DNA of 28,463 nucleotides from a virus. A program made the translations under genes and the position numbers. Each line of letters begins with the position of its first letter. Positions within the stretch are counted from its first letter, which is position 1. This document shows positions 1 to 6,885 of the stretch, piece by piece. Location: IMG/VR virus record IMGVR_UViG_3300046787_000322, positions 1-28,463 of that record; one strand, 5' to 3'. Under the pieces are notes generated by a model, which had not been told where the DNA came from, did not search any database, and saw only the letters and a list, made by a program, of their open reading frames with translations.

Positions 1-62
1 AACTCGTAAGCGAACTCAGGGTCGCTCATGTTATCGTCTAGGTCATCGTAAAAAGCACTCAC
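1..62 (-). CDS. Partial small protein, N-terminus only
   Basis: The gene runs off the left edge, so only about 20 residues are visible. It starts with GTG in a GTGA overlap with the stop of the gene to its right, the coupling used through this operon. The visible part is acidic and contains DPEFAYE. That resembles the N-terminus of some small phage or antitoxin-like HTH proteins (an LxDPEFA motif), but too little is present to assign a function. Confidence 0.5.
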   Translation of the reverse strand, partial: MSAFYDDLDDNMSDPEFAYE

Positions 63-373
63 TTGTTCTCTCCATCTATCTCACAAGGCTCAACCCAACC
101 ACATTTAAGGCAGTATTCGTGGAAATCTCCACCTAAACAAGGTGCACCAAATACCTCTATTTCGTGAATGCATTTGTTTTCCCCCTTGATAAGAGCGATA
201 GCGTGTTCAAAGCCTGCTTGGTATGCGGCTGAGCCGTCTGCCCCTGAGCAAGTTTCATCGTGGACATGTTCTAGCATTTTGATAATGCGTTCACGCTCAG
301 CATTTACGCCATACTGAAAGTCTTGCTCACTAATGTGAAGGCTAATTCCCTTAGCCATTTCATTGACATCCAT
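59..373 (-). CDS. Hypothetical protein with Cys-rich C-terminus; paralogue of its neighbour
   Basis: A 104-residue protein not recognised by family. The middle carries AERERIIKML and ALIKGENK, both almost identical in the neighbouring protein at 373-558, so the two arose by tandem duplication. A C-terminal extension absent from the neighbour holds CIHE, a YCLKCGW pair and a further Cys, which looks like a small zinc-binding knuckle. The ATG overlaps the upstream stop as TAATG, indicating translational coupling in the leftward operon. Confidence 0.8.
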   Translation of the reverse strand: MDVNEMAKGISLHISEQDFQYGVNAERERIIKMLEHVHDETCSGADGSAAYQAGFEHAIALIKGENKCIHEIEVFGAPCLGGDFHEYCLKCGWVEPCEIDGENK

Positions 374-558
374 TACTTGTTCTCTCCCTTGATAAGAGCG
401 ATTACATCTCCTGCAAAGTGTTGCTGATTTACGATCGCTGGGTATTCACCATAGTTATATACCGTATGAAATAGTTTCTTTTGTAGCAGTTTGATAATGC
501 GTTCACGCTCGGCACGAACACCAGCCTGAAACTCCTGCTCTTGATTCCAGCCACTCAC
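373..558 (-). CDS. Hypothetical protein; tandem paralogue
   Basis: A 61-residue protein of unknown function. It shares EFQAGVRAERERIIKLL and the terminal ALIKGENK with the product of 59-373, but lacks that protein's Cys-rich tail. The core is probably a charged helix. The start codon is GTG, overlapping the upstream stop as GTGA. Similarity to the neighbour extends to the DNA level, with about 20 identical bases around the AERERIIK codons, so the duplication is fairly recent or under common constraint. Confidence 0.8.
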   Translation of the reverse strand: MSGWNQEQEFQAGVRAERERIIKLLQKKLFHTVYNYGEYPAIVNQQHFAGDVIALIKGENK

Positions 559-761
559 TTTTCTTCATCCTCAGCTAACGGAGTAGTTATCTTGTTGATA
601 ATCAAATCAACAGTGGTAGCACGTTCCCACATGCCATTGCTTGCGTAGAACGCACGAAGTTTGTGCAAGTCCTTGAGAATGTCGCCACGCATATCGACAC
701 GACCGCTATCGTAAGCAATCTCTTCATCCTCAGTCATAAGACGTGTATATGGACTACTCAT
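555..761 (-). CDS. Hypothetical small acidic protein
   Basis: A 68-residue protein starting MSSPYTRLMTEDEE. The reading frame is open five codons further upstream (to 776), but the ATG at 761 makes the ATGAGTAG overlap with the preceding stop that also occurs at 5099-5106, so it is preferred. No recognisable domain. It is probably helical, with acidic ends. Its position next to the Nmad1-like gene is the only functional hint. Confidence 0.7.
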   Translation of the reverse strand: MSSPYTRLMTEDEEIAYDSGRVDMRGDILKDLHKLRAFYASNGMWERATTVDLIINKITTPLAEDEEK

Positions 762-1032
762 CAGGCCAATCACCATCCAAAACCATCAAAGCAATCAACG
801 CATAGTTAGCCAAATCAATGAACGAGTCACGCAGACTCTCATTCTCCGGCGTAGCACCCGAACCAATCAAGTGATTGATACGAGCAGTCTTGTCATGAAT
901 GCGAACAGTCAAACCATTCAACGCACCACGAGGGGCACGACTAATGTTAGTCGGTCCATAATCTGCATGCTTACGCAACAACAAAGCCACATTACTGTCA
1001 GCAACCTGACGAACCTTATCTTCAAAACTCAT
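754..1032 (-). CDS. DUF1599/Nmad1-like protein
   Basis: A 92-residue all-alpha protein. It has the pattern of the DUF1599 family (nucleotide modification associated domain 1): KHADYGPTN near the N-terminus, then RIHDKTARINHL, then an ESLRDSFIDLANYALIALM helix. The conserved E/D residues in the last two segments resemble those that bind metal in MazG/dUTPase-like all-alpha NTP pyrophosphohydrolases, so a role in nucleotide metabolism is likely. Family membership is judged by eye. Catalysis and substrate are inference. The start ATG overlaps the upstream stop as TAATG. Confidence 0.7.
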   Translation of the reverse strand: MSFEDKVRQVADSNVALLLRKHADYGPTNISRAPRGALNGLTVRIHDKTARINHLIGSGATPENESLRDSFIDLANYALIALMVLDGDWPDE

Positions 1033-1181
1033 TACTTACTCCTTTTAATTGTTGCAATGATATCCTCAGAAACTTTCAACGTTCTCAAAATATTCACAAC
1101 AGCATCGTTCTCAATTTTCATACCCAACAACAAGATTTCTCGTTGCCCATCAGTCATTTGTGCGAGATCTTCCTTACTCAA
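1032..1181 (-). CDS. Hypothetical 49-residue protein
   Basis: A short ORF filling the gap between the helicase gene and the Nmad1-like gene. It begins at TTG (1181), which overlaps the last codons of the helicase in another frame, with GAGAGGTGG about 8 bases upstream as ribosome binding site. The product starts MSKEDLAQMTDGQREILLLG and ends KRSK; it looks like a small helical protein. GTG at 1184 is an alternative start. Its stop overlaps the next ATG as TAATG, the signature of a real gene in this operon. Confidence 0.6.
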   Translation of the reverse strand: MSKEDLAQMTDGQREILLLGMKIENDAVVNILRTLKVSEDIIATIKRSK

Positions 1182-2565
1182 CACCCATACCACCTCTCAA
1201 AGAATTATTCATCTGCAACTGCTTCTCAACCAAATTCGACAACTGCCCCTCGTCATACGTGTCCTCAGCGACAATCTCATAAGACAACACCGAACGCTTC
1301 TGCCCACGCCTATCCAAACGACCAGCCGCCTGCTCATTCAACAAACGATTGTCGTCCTTAGATAACCAAACCATCACGTTAGCGGCCTCCTGCAAGCCGT
1401 CAGTCCCCTCACCGATCGCTGAAATAACAGCCACAATGAACTGAACCTCACCGGCAATGAAAGCCTCCAACGCCTTGTCACGAGCCGTCTGCGGTTGTGT
1501 GCCAGACCACTCGAAAGCAGTATGTCCAGCTTTTTGCAAACGCTTGACAACCACATTAGCAAACTTCTGGCTATGTGTCAATACCAACATCTGCTCACCA
1601 TCTGGATGGTCGGAGATAATCTGAAACAACTCGTCAATCTTCGTGGACTTGCAATCCTCTGCAAAAGACACCACACCATCATCAGAAATCATTGGGACAC
1701 CCAAAGTTATTTGACGCAACCTGATACGGACAGCGACCGGAACTTCGACAGCGAGAGGGTTATCCCCAAGCCACACAAACAAGTCCTTTTCGAGCCTCTT
1801 GTAAATCCTAGACTGCTCAGGTGAAAGCGTCACTGTGCGAACCTCAGTCGTCATGGCAGGCAACTCGTAGTCGATACCATTCGGGTGAAAGTCACAACAA
1901 GCGTCACGCTTCAAGTGCCGAATGTAACAAGGAATAGAACCAATAATTCCACCCACCTGCTTCTCACCCGACACAACTTTGCCAGCAAAGAAATCTACCT
2001 CAGTCGAACAATAAACCTCAACCCAATTCCAGAAACTACGACCAGCCACATCAGGATAAACCCAACGCAACACCGACCACATCCCCTCAATCTTGTTACC
2101 AGCGATCGTGCCAGACATGCCAATACGACGCTTAGCCTTGAGAGTGTGCAACATCTTAGCCGTCGCACTCTTGCGGTTGCTTGCTCGGTGAACCTCGTCA
2201 AACACAGCAAGATCAGGTGTGATACCAACCCAATGGTATCCTCTGAAGAACTCTGGGCTAATCAAATACCAGCCAGCAACGCCACGTTCCAAGTCCACAA
2301 AAGCCGCCTTACCAGCCTTACTGCTGTTGATGTAGCGAACCTGAGCTTCAGGTATCTGACGGCGAATAGTCTGCTCCCACGCCCTCTTGTGCGTCCCCTT
2401 AGGGGCAATCACAAAGTTCGTGCCAGTCCCCAAACGCTTAGCAACCTCAATAGCAATCAGCGTCTTACCGCCACCCACCTGTGTCGCCACAAGCCCAGTG
2501 CCATCATGCTCAATAAGCCGAGCAATGTCCAACTCTTGATAAGGGTAAGGTTTCAACGCCTCCAA
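1174..2565 (-). CDS. SF2 DEAD/DEAH-box (SNF2-like) helicase
   Basis: A 463-residue ATP-dependent helicase or translocase, probably acting in phage DNA replication or recombination. Seen in the sequence: a Q-motif-like PYPYQ at 6-10, Walker A QVGGGKT at 29-35, Walker B DEVH at 123-126, motif III SGT near 150, and motif VI EQAAGRLDRRGQ near 420, which is typical of SNF2/SWI2-type proteins. Both RecA-like lobes are present and the length is normal for compact phage versions. The start is TTG, with GAGG eight bases upstream; no ATG gives the QxxxG region in frame. It overlaps or abuts the genes on both sides. Confidence 0.9.
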   Translation of the reverse strand: MEALKPYPYQELDIARLIEHDGTGLVATQVGGGKTLIAIEVAKRLGTGTNFVIAPKGTHKRAWEQTIRRQIPEAQVRYINSSKAGKAAFVDLERGVAGWYLISPEFFRGYHWVGITPDLAVFDEVHRASNRKSATAKMLHTLKAKRRIGMSGTIAGNKIEGMWSVLRWVYPDVAGRSFWNWVEVYCSTEVDFFAGKVVSGEKQVGGIIGSIPCYIRHLKRDACCDFHPNGIDYELPAMTTEVRTVTLSPEQSRIYKRLEKDLFVWLGDNPLAVEVPVAVRIRLRQITLGVPMISDDGVVSFAEDCKSTKIDELFQIISDHPDGEQMLVLTHSQKFANVVVKRLQKAGHTAFEWSGTQPQTARDKALEAFIAGEVQFIVAVISAIGEGTDGLQEAANVMVWLSKDDNRLLNEQAAGRLDRRGQKRSVLSYEIVAEDTYDEGQLSNLVEKQLQMNNSLRGGMGVE

Positions 2566-2742
2566 CTATTTATCCTCATTCCAATAATTCTGATGCTCAC
2601 CAAAGTTATACTTATAACCCGAAGCGGACTGTGTTTCAACGCCACCCTTGTCAGTAAAAAAACTGACAAGGACAGCAAAGAAACCAACAACAACACTCGC
2701 CAACAAAAACCAGACAGCGAAACTAGCCAACGCTAGCCACAA
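2566..2742 (-). CDS. Small single-pass membrane protein
   Basis: A protein of about 58 residues with one long hydrophobic segment (LALASFAVWFLLASVVVGFF) followed by a polar tail rich in Gly, Asn and Tyr. The start is uncertain. TTG at 2742, TTG at 2730 and GTG at 2763 are in frame, none has a clear ribosome binding site, and all overlap the end of the upstream HTH-like gene. The topology is probably N-in or a signal anchor. The function is unknown; it lies immediately before the helicase gene. Confidence 0.55.
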   Translation of the reverse strand: MWLALASFAVWFLLASVVVGFFAVLVSFFTDKGGVETQSASGYKYNFGEHQNYWNEDK

Positions 2743-3211
2743 TCTCGTCAGCCAAACCCTCACGATACACCGCTGGAACAACGAAACCATCGCCATCCAC
2801 AAACGTAATCATGTCGTCCTCGATCGACACCTGAGCTTTACCTGACAAGCCAGCCGCCCCGAGAGAGTAAATGTCCAACGAGAACAACCCACCCTCGAGC
2901 CTGAGCAAAGCCCACTTACCAGAACCAGTCAGGTCGTCAGGGCGAATAACATCATCCTCAGTCGCCAACAAAATCTCCTGAACAGTGCGGTAATTGCTTG
3001 TGCCAATCGTCTTGCCCAACTGTGTGCGGGGCACACCAGCCTCAGCGGCAAGACGCAACGCAGTGTCACGTTCCTGCTTGTAAGACGACAAACGCTCAGT
3101 CAATTCATTCTTCAACTCAGCCTCAATAGTTAGTTTCGCAATCAGGAACGCTCGGTGCTTTTCATCCAAAACAGTCAAAGCCTGCTTAGCATGCTGATTT
3201 AGTTTAGTCAA
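2723..3211 (-). CDS. HTH-like DNA-binding protein, unknown role
   Basis: About 162 residues. The N-terminal half is a charged helix (KNELTERLSSYKQERDTALRLAAEAG) running into a helix-turn-helix-like stretch, GVPRTQLGKTIGTSNYRTV. The C-terminal half looks beta-rich (KAQVSIEDDMITFVDGDG). This suggests a DNA-binding protein with a second domain, but no family was recognised. The start chosen is TTG at 3211, with GAGGTGGGG just upstream and overlapping the upstream stop. The frame stays open to 3247, so GTG codons near 3226 are alternatives. Confidence 0.65.
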   Translation of the reverse strand: MTKLNQHAKQALTVLDEKHRAFLIAKLTIEAELKNELTERLSSYKQERDTALRLAAEAGVPRTQLGKTIGTSNYRTVQEILLATEDDVIRPDDLTGSGKWALLRLEGGLFSLDIYSLGAAGLSGKAQVSIEDDMITFVDGDGFVVPAVYREGLADEIVASVG

Positions 3212-3509
3212 TCGACCCCACCTCACCACCGCTAATGTAAGAAGCAACCGAGTTGTCAGGGTTCAACACACCAATGTCCATAGAGGTGTAGTGGTTCGTC
3301 AGCAACGCCAAGTCTGCCTCTGGAACATCTGCACCCTCTACCAAAGTAATCTCGATAGCGTGCAGGTCACTGCCAGTGCCGATCGGATACCATTTGAAGT
3401 CCTGAACATTCGCCGTATCAGACAAGAACCGGCGGTCCTTATTGATAGTAGTAGCAACACCCATAATGTCTTGCTCAAGGGCGGTTAGAATATATTGTTT
3501 GTTTTCCAT
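3204..3509 (-). CDS. Hypothetical protein
   Basis: A 101-residue protein with mixed alpha/beta character, no Cys cluster and no membrane segment. Not recognised. The ATG at 3509 follows a strong GGAGGA ribosome binding site, and the gene lies directly downstream of the SSB-like gene, so a DNA-replication accessory role is possible but unproven. Confidence 0.75.
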   Translation of the reverse strand: MENKQYILTALEQDIMGVATTINKDRRFLSDTANVQDFKWYPIGTGSDLHAIEITLVEGADVPEADLALLTNHYTSMDIGVLNPDNSVASYISGGEVGSID

Positions 3510-3518
3510 AAAATCCTC

Positions 3519-3923
3519 CTAAGATTTTTCGCAATTACCACAGTTACAATCATGCTTGTCAGTGTCATTATTCACATTCACAACCACAAAAGTGCTTGTT
3601 CCATAATTCATGTCATGCCCGATAGCGTCAACCACAATCTCGACACTCGTTCCGGCTCGTTCGCCATTATCCCAATCGCGAACACTAAGGTTACCATACA
3701 CCACAACACGATCGCCCTTGCTAATCGAACCAGCGGCATTGATAGCAACCCGACGGAACATGGTAATCGTATACCAGTTGCTTTCCTCAACGCTAGGCTC
3801 ACCATTCATACCGCCCCTAACCTCCTTAGAAACCAGACGGAACGAAGTGATAGGCAACCCATCCTGCGTAACCAAATGTCTAGGTGTGGTCGCAACCAAA
3901 CCTGTAACGCCAATTTTACTCAT
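3519..3923 (-). CDS. ssb: Single-stranded DNA-binding protein-like (OB fold)
   Basis: A 134-residue protein with the order of elements of bacterial/phage SSB: an initial strand KIGVTGLVATTPRHL, the SFRLVS strand, the SNWYTITMFRRVAINAAGSISKGDRVVVYGNL core, and a following W-containing strand ending EIVVDAIG. These are typical OB-fold SSB signatures. The usual acidic DDDIPF-type tail, which recruits host replication proteins, is missing. In its place the protein ends with a short Cys-containing tail (HDCNCGNCEKS), so partner binding probably differs. The ATG overlaps the end of a 28-codon ORF. Confidence 0.8.
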   Translation of the reverse strand: MSKIGVTGLVATTPRHLVTQDGLPITSFRLVSKEVRGGMNGEPSVEESNWYTITMFRRVAINAAGSISKGDRVVVYGNLSVRDWDNGERAGTSVEIVVDAIGHDMNYGTSTFVVVNVNNDTDKHDCNCGNCEKS

Positions 3924-4002
3924 TTGCAGACTCCTCTACACTAATCTGCGGTATCTCCGCAGGATAATTTTCTTCCAGCCACATCTCGTTCATTCTCGAC
4001 AT
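3916..4002 (-). CDS. Possible 28-residue microprotein
   Basis: An ORF (MSRMNEMWLEENYPAEIPQI...) filling the space between the 70-residue gene and the SSB gene. It has a near-ideal ribosome binding site, AGGAG four bases before ATG, and its start overlaps the upstream stop while its end overlaps the SSB start. It could instead be a translational-coupling leader for SSB. The function is unknown. Confidence 0.5.
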   Translation of the reverse strand: MSRMNEMWLEENYPAEIPQISVEESANE

Positions 4003-4003
4003 G

Positions 4004-4216
4004 TCACTCCTTTTCCAGATATTCCAATCTAACAGCCAAACGGCTCAACTTCTTCAGAGCCGCATCCAAACTATAATACGCCTCATTGAACGCTTTGTCA
4101 AGTTTTTCGTTATCCCATTCACCAATCACACAATCAGCCAACTCGAACATCTCCTGCTCGTCAAACAAGGTCACAAGGTGTTCACGAATAGCGTCACGAA
4201 AGTGCTGTTGCCTCAC
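4004..4216 (-). CDS. Hypothetical helical protein
   Basis: A 70-residue, highly charged, probably all-helical protein with no recognised family. The start is GTG at 4216 in a GTGA overlap with the previous gene, with AGG-type pairing sites just upstream. The C-terminal LDAALKKLSRLAVRLEYLEKE could form a short coiled coil. Confidence 0.7.
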   Translation of the reverse strand: MRQQHFRDAIREHLVTLFDEQEMFELADCVIGEWDNEKLDKAFNEAYYSLDAALKKLSRLAVRLEYLEKE

Positions 4217-4383
4217 CCTTGCACCTCTTCAACAGAGTAACTTACAAAGACCCTGATACTGTCCACATCACGACCCTCGAACGCTTGAGCGGTCTTTACA
4301 GCGTCCGCCTCGTCCTCGGCAAAAAATGTGTTAGCAACTTCCTCAGTGACAATCTTGGTCACCACAAACTTCTTCAACGCCAT
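4213..4383 (-). CDS. Hypothetical 56-residue protein
   Basis: A short gene found by reading the gap between its neighbours. ATG at 4383 overlaps the upstream stop (TAATG) and its TGA overlaps the next GTG. The product (MALKKFVVTKIVTEEVANTF...) looks like a single small alpha/beta fold with a strand-helix-strand pattern: KKFVVTKIV, EADAVKTAQAF, SIRVFVSYSV. This pattern recurs in several small proteins of this operon. The function is unknown. Confidence 0.65.
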   Translation of the reverse strand: MALKKFVVTKIVTEEVANTFFAEDEADAVKTAQAFEGRDVDSIRVFVSYSVEEVQG

Positions 4384-4583
4384 TAGCAGTCCAACGCTCC
4401 CTTGAGAATACGCTCAGCCTCATTTATGTCGCCGTCGTCAGCCACAACCCACTCGTCGAACTCAACATCATAAGCGTCACGACCCAACTTAGCCAACTCG
4501 ATCGTTCCCTCTTCATCAACAAACATTGCCCCATCCTCGAGGTCAACGCCTACAACAAAAAATATTTGCTTCTTACTAGCCAT
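4383..4583 (-). CDS. Hypothetical acidic protein
   Basis: A 66-residue, strongly acidic protein starting MASKKQIFFVVGVDL. The ATG is preceded by GGAGAG at a good distance. The alpha/beta pattern, ending in a helix NEAERILKGAL, is like that of its neighbours. No family recognised. The negative charge would suit a DNA mimic or inhibitor, but that is only a possibility. Confidence 0.7.
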   Translation of the reverse strand: MASKKQIFFVVGVDLEDGAMFVDEEGTIELAKLGRDAYDVEFDEWVVADDGDINEAERILKGALDC

Positions 4584-4585
4584 AC

Positions 4586-4762
4586 CTATCTCTCCACTAC
4601 ATCCGACAAAATATCAACAACATTCATATTGTCCAACACGATACCATGTTCCTCTGACAAAATTCGGTCAAAAATCAAAATCGCTTCATCACTATCATCA
4701 CACTCGATATGCCCAACCATATAAAAGTTGTCAAACAAAACAGTTACACTAAAAAGTTTCAT
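4586..4762 (-). CDS. Hypothetical 58-residue protein
   Basis: Read from the sequence in a gap between two longer genes. ATG at 4762 overlaps the upstream stop, and TAG at 4586 is followed three bases later by the next ATG. The product begins MKLFSVTVLFDNFYMVGHIE and continues with an acidic helix, DDSDEAILIFDRILSEEHG. This is the strand-strand-helix layout seen in the adjacent small proteins. The function is unknown. Confidence 0.65.
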   Translation of the reverse strand: MKLFSVTVLFDNFYMVGHIECDDSDEAILIFDRILSEEHGIVLDNMNVVDILSDVVER

Positions 4763-5106
4763 TACAGTCCCAATCCTTGACGAAGTTTAGTTGAAACTTC
4801 TCGCAAGCGAGGCTCAACAATTTGTGCGATACTGTCCTCGCTGAAAGACAACTCTGTAATCAGTCGAGAGAGCGTGTCCAACACAGCAGGAACATCCTGC
4901 CACAAAGCGAACTCCTCTTCGGCGTTAGCGGGGTTGTATGTGTTATTCAAAAGCGATAGCAGAGCGATCGACATTTTATCGCCATCAGAAGCCTCGTCAA
5001 TGTTAGCCCAATCAGCGTCACCAAAACTATCGCAAGGTAAAATCATAAAATCTTCCTCGTCGATAACACCCCAACTGCCGTTGCCAGCCACAAACATTCT
5101 ACTCAT
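4762..5106 (-). CDS. Hypothetical protein
   Basis: A 114-residue acidic protein. The N-terminal half, with FVAGNGSWGVIDEEDFMILP, looks beta-rich. The C-terminal half is helical (LDTLSRLITELSFSEDS...). Not recognised. The start overlaps the preceding gene as ATGAGTAG, indicating coupled translation. Confidence 0.75.
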   Translation of the reverse strand: MSRMFVAGNGSWGVIDEEDFMILPCDSFGDADWANIDEASDGDKMSIALLSLLNNTYNPANAEEEFALWQDVPAVLDTLSRLITELSFSEDSIAQIVEPRLREVSTKLRQGLGL

Positions 5107-5284
5107 AATTTTTCTCCAAAAATAAATCCAAAAACAAGCGGTTTGCTTGCTCCCTAGTTTTTACCGGCTCGGCTTGAGCCTCGTAAGGTTTGTCATAGTC
5201 AATCACATCATACTTGCCGTCCTCTTCAAAATACATGACGAGGCTACCAATTCTTTTCACAATTGTCAAGGTGGGTTTGTCCAT
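5099..5284 (-). CDS. Hypothetical protein
   Basis: A 61-residue alpha/beta protein (LTIVKRIGSLVMYFEEDGKYDV, then a helix TREQANRLFLDLFLEKN). No family recognised. ATG overlaps the upstream stop as TAATG. Confidence 0.7.
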   Translation of the reverse strand: MDKPTLTIVKRIGSLVMYFEEDGKYDVIDYDKPYEAQAEPVKTREQANRLFLDLFLEKNYE

Positions 5285-5469
5285 TAGTTTCCGCCCACCT
5301 CAAACATTTGTTCTTCATCCCATTCAACCACACCATTCTTGTAGAACGGCTCGTGGTCCTCTGTGAAGTCGCCCACACGAACGATCGCCTGAGCCTCCTC
5401 AAGGCTTTCAGCCTCAATGTAATAAAAGCCTGTCTGTTCCTCCCAGAACGGCAACGCAAATCTAGCCAT
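5284..5469 (-). CDS. Hypothetical protein
   Basis: A 61-residue protein with the strand-helix-strand layout FYYIEAESLEEAQAIVRVGDFTED, ending in an acidic segment. This resembles small phage proteins of unknown role that mediate host interactions, but no specific family is recognised. A strong GGAGG lies before the ATG, and its ATG lies next to the stop of the preceding gene. Confidence 0.75.
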   Translation of the reverse strand: MARFALPFWEEQTGFYYIEAESLEEAQAIVRVGDFTEDHEPFYKNGVVEWDEEQMFEVGGN

Positions 5470-5645
5470 TAGTCCTCCAACTCCTTAATTTTTTGGATAC
5501 AAACATCTGTATACCCCTTGTGCGTATATTGCATTGAAAGTTCTGTTGCTTCGTAAAATGTTAGATAATAGTCATTTACCTCTACACCACCAACCCACAC
5601 AGACCATGCTTTTTCCGAGTCGTAAATAGTCTCAACCTTAGCCAT
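5469..5645 (-). CDS. Hypothetical 58-residue protein
   Basis: The frame is open to 5687, but the ATG at 5645 (MAKVETIYD) has AAGGA in front and sits inside the end of the preceding gene by a few bases, as is usual here. The product carries beta-like segments VWVGGVEVNDYYLTFYEATEL and a single Cys near the end. Not recognised. Confidence 0.65.
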   Translation of the reverse strand: MAKVETIYDSEKAWSVWVGGVEVNDYYLTFYEATELSMQYTHKGYTDVCIQKIKELED

Positions 5646-5844
5646 CAGTGTCCTTGATACCTCCAATGAGTAGGCTACCCGAGCCATCCTCGTCCAACTT
5701 TACAATGTCGTCAATGTTTTCATCAGACTCAACAAATTCCCATTCACCATCAACAATAGCGTCAAGAACGCCGTCATTATCATCAGCCTCAACAATCATC
5801 ACCCAGTCAGTCGTGACTGTTTTCCAAACCTCATACTTAGGCAT
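5638..5844 (-). CDS. Hypothetical acidic protein
   Basis: A 68-residue protein starting MPKYEVWKTVTTDWVMIVEADD. This ATG is chosen over the upstream start at 5901 because AGGAGAAGA lies directly before it and the extra residues (LICRRTMVTLYTTLWRR) do not look native. The layout is strand-strand-helix-strand, very acidic, similar to the neighbouring small proteins. Unknown function. Confidence 0.7.
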   Translation of the reverse strand: MPKYEVWKTVTTDWVMIVEADDNDGVLDAIVDGEWEFVESDENIDDIVKLDEDGSGSLLIGGIKDTDG

Positions 5845-6067
5845 TCTTCTCCTCCAAAGCGTAGTGTAAAGCGTCACCATAGTCCTGCGACATATCAACA
5901 TATTTATTCATCCAATGCATGAACCGACCCCACTGCTCATCTGTTAGCGGTGGCAGGTTATCAAACTCTCGTTCGTAGTCGATATCAAACTTGCTGTAAG
6001 CAAAAATCACAATTTCCTCAGTGTCGCTCAGGCTATTAGCAAAGCGTAGCAGTTGCTCCTTGTTCAT
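5837..6067 (-). CDS. Hypothetical protein
   Basis: A 76-residue protein (MNKEQLLRFANSLSDTEEIV...), probably helical, with an aromatic segment EQWGRFMHWMNKYVDMSQDYGD. No family recognised. ATG overlaps the upstream stop as TAATG. Confidence 0.75.
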   Translation of the reverse strand: MNKEQLLRFANSLSDTEEIVIFAYSKFDIDYEREFDNLPPLTDEQWGRFMHWMNKYVDMSQDYGDALHYALEEKNA

Positions 6068-6345
6068 TACACTTTTCCGTTCTCTAGATACAGACGATCG
6101 AGTATGACACCCAACCGGACTGCTATCTTTTCAATGCGAATTGCTTTCCTTGAAAGTTTGCCAGCCAACTCAGCGTTTTTAGCATAAGCCTGAAACTCTG
6201 ACATGCTATCAAGAATGCTGGACTTCTCGTAAATCAAGTCCTCTAACTCTTTCAACTCCTCGATCGAGAAACTAACAGGGTAGCGTTTCGGTTCTGGCGT
6301 TGGTAGTAGGTTTGTGCCTACCGCTTGTTTAGTTGTTTGTTCCAT
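6067..6345 (-). CDS. Hypothetical helical protein
   Basis: A 92-residue protein starting MEQTTKQAVGTNLLP. The longer frame to 6483 is rejected because a GGAGA site lies five bases before the ATG at 6345 and the upstream frame overlaps the Cys-rich gene. After a Pro-rich linker the protein is a long helical segment (FSIEELKELEDLIYEKSSIL ... AVRLGVILDRLYL), perhaps a helical hairpin that oligomerises. Unknown function. Confidence 0.7.
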   Translation of the reverse strand: MEQTTKQAVGTNLLPTPEPKRYPVSFSIEELKELEDLIYEKSSILDSMSEFQAYAKNAELAGKLSRKAIRIEKIAVRLGVILDRLYLENGKV

Positions 6346-6547
6346 AGTGTTCTCCGTCTTTGTAAGTTTCGTGGCAGTAGTCGCAAGCGTCGCAACATGA
6401 GCCACCAGCCTCGTATGGTCGTCTCTGACCGCAATCTGGGCAGTCGAAGACGCAGTGTGAGCAGGTGTAAGCCCACTCCTCAAAAGTGTTCACAGGCTCG
6501 TCTTGGCAATAATTGCACAATCTTTGCTTACTGTAGTGTTGAAGCAT
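6329..6547 (-). CDS. Cys-rich zinc-ribbon-like protein
   Basis: A 72-residue protein with four Cys pairs: CNYC, CSHC, CPDC and CDAC, plus a CxxC-H-like CHE and further Cys. This is consistent with two or more treble-clef or zinc-ribbon knuckles. Such small proteins often bind nucleic acid or RNA polymerase, but the target is unknown. It overlaps both neighbours by about 20 bases. Confidence 0.75.
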   Translation of the reverse strand: MLQHYSKQRLCNYCQDEPVNTFEEWAYTCSHCVFDCPDCGQRRPYEAGGSCCDACDYCHETYKDGEHYGTNN

Positions 6548-6737
6548 AATTCTCCTTTAGGATAGCCTCACAAGTCTTTGCACCAGCATAGGTGAGGTTC
6601 TGCACCTGTTTTTGTGTCAGGTAGTTGTAGCGGACAATGTCGTAGGCGGTGTAAGCCCATTCTGCGGTTTCCTTTTTGGTGGTCACCACTGCGACAGGGA
6701 TGTAACTTTCTGCCAAATATACGGCGTAAACTGCCAT
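6528..6737 (-). CDS. Hypothetical protein, first gene of the leftward small-gene operon
   Basis: A 69-residue protein (MAVYAVYLAESYIPVAVVTTKKE...) whose first third is beta-like and the rest helical. GAAAGG lies before the ATG. It is the first gene after the AT-rich operator-like gap at 6738-7012, so it probably opens the main leftward transcript. Not recognised. Confidence 0.75.
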   Translation of the reverse strand: MAVYAVYLAESYIPVAVVTTKKETAEWAYTAYDIVRYNYLTQKQVQNLTYAGAKTCEAILKENYASTLQ

Positions 6738-6746
6738 CGTTACCTT

Positions 6747-6759
6747 TCATTGAATATGT
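6747..6759 (+). repeat. 13-bp motif copy 1
   Basis: TCATTGAATATGT, identical to copy 3 at 6886-6898. It overlaps the ribosome binding region of the leftward gene at 6528-6737, so a bound protein could block that gene. Confidence 0.6.
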
Positions 6760-6885
6760 AATAATCATCAAATATGTAAGACCATATTCCTACATATACT
6801 ATTTTATTTTTTGAAAAAAACAGTGTTTTGAAACTAAGAAAAAAATAGTGTTTGCCAATGTTGAGTTATGTTTGGGGAGGGATAA

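Noticed and set aside
1885-2736. A 283-codon rightward ORF opposite the helicase
   Set aside because: Low-complexity Asn/Thr/Arg content and overlap with a strongly conserved helicase frame show it to be a shadow.
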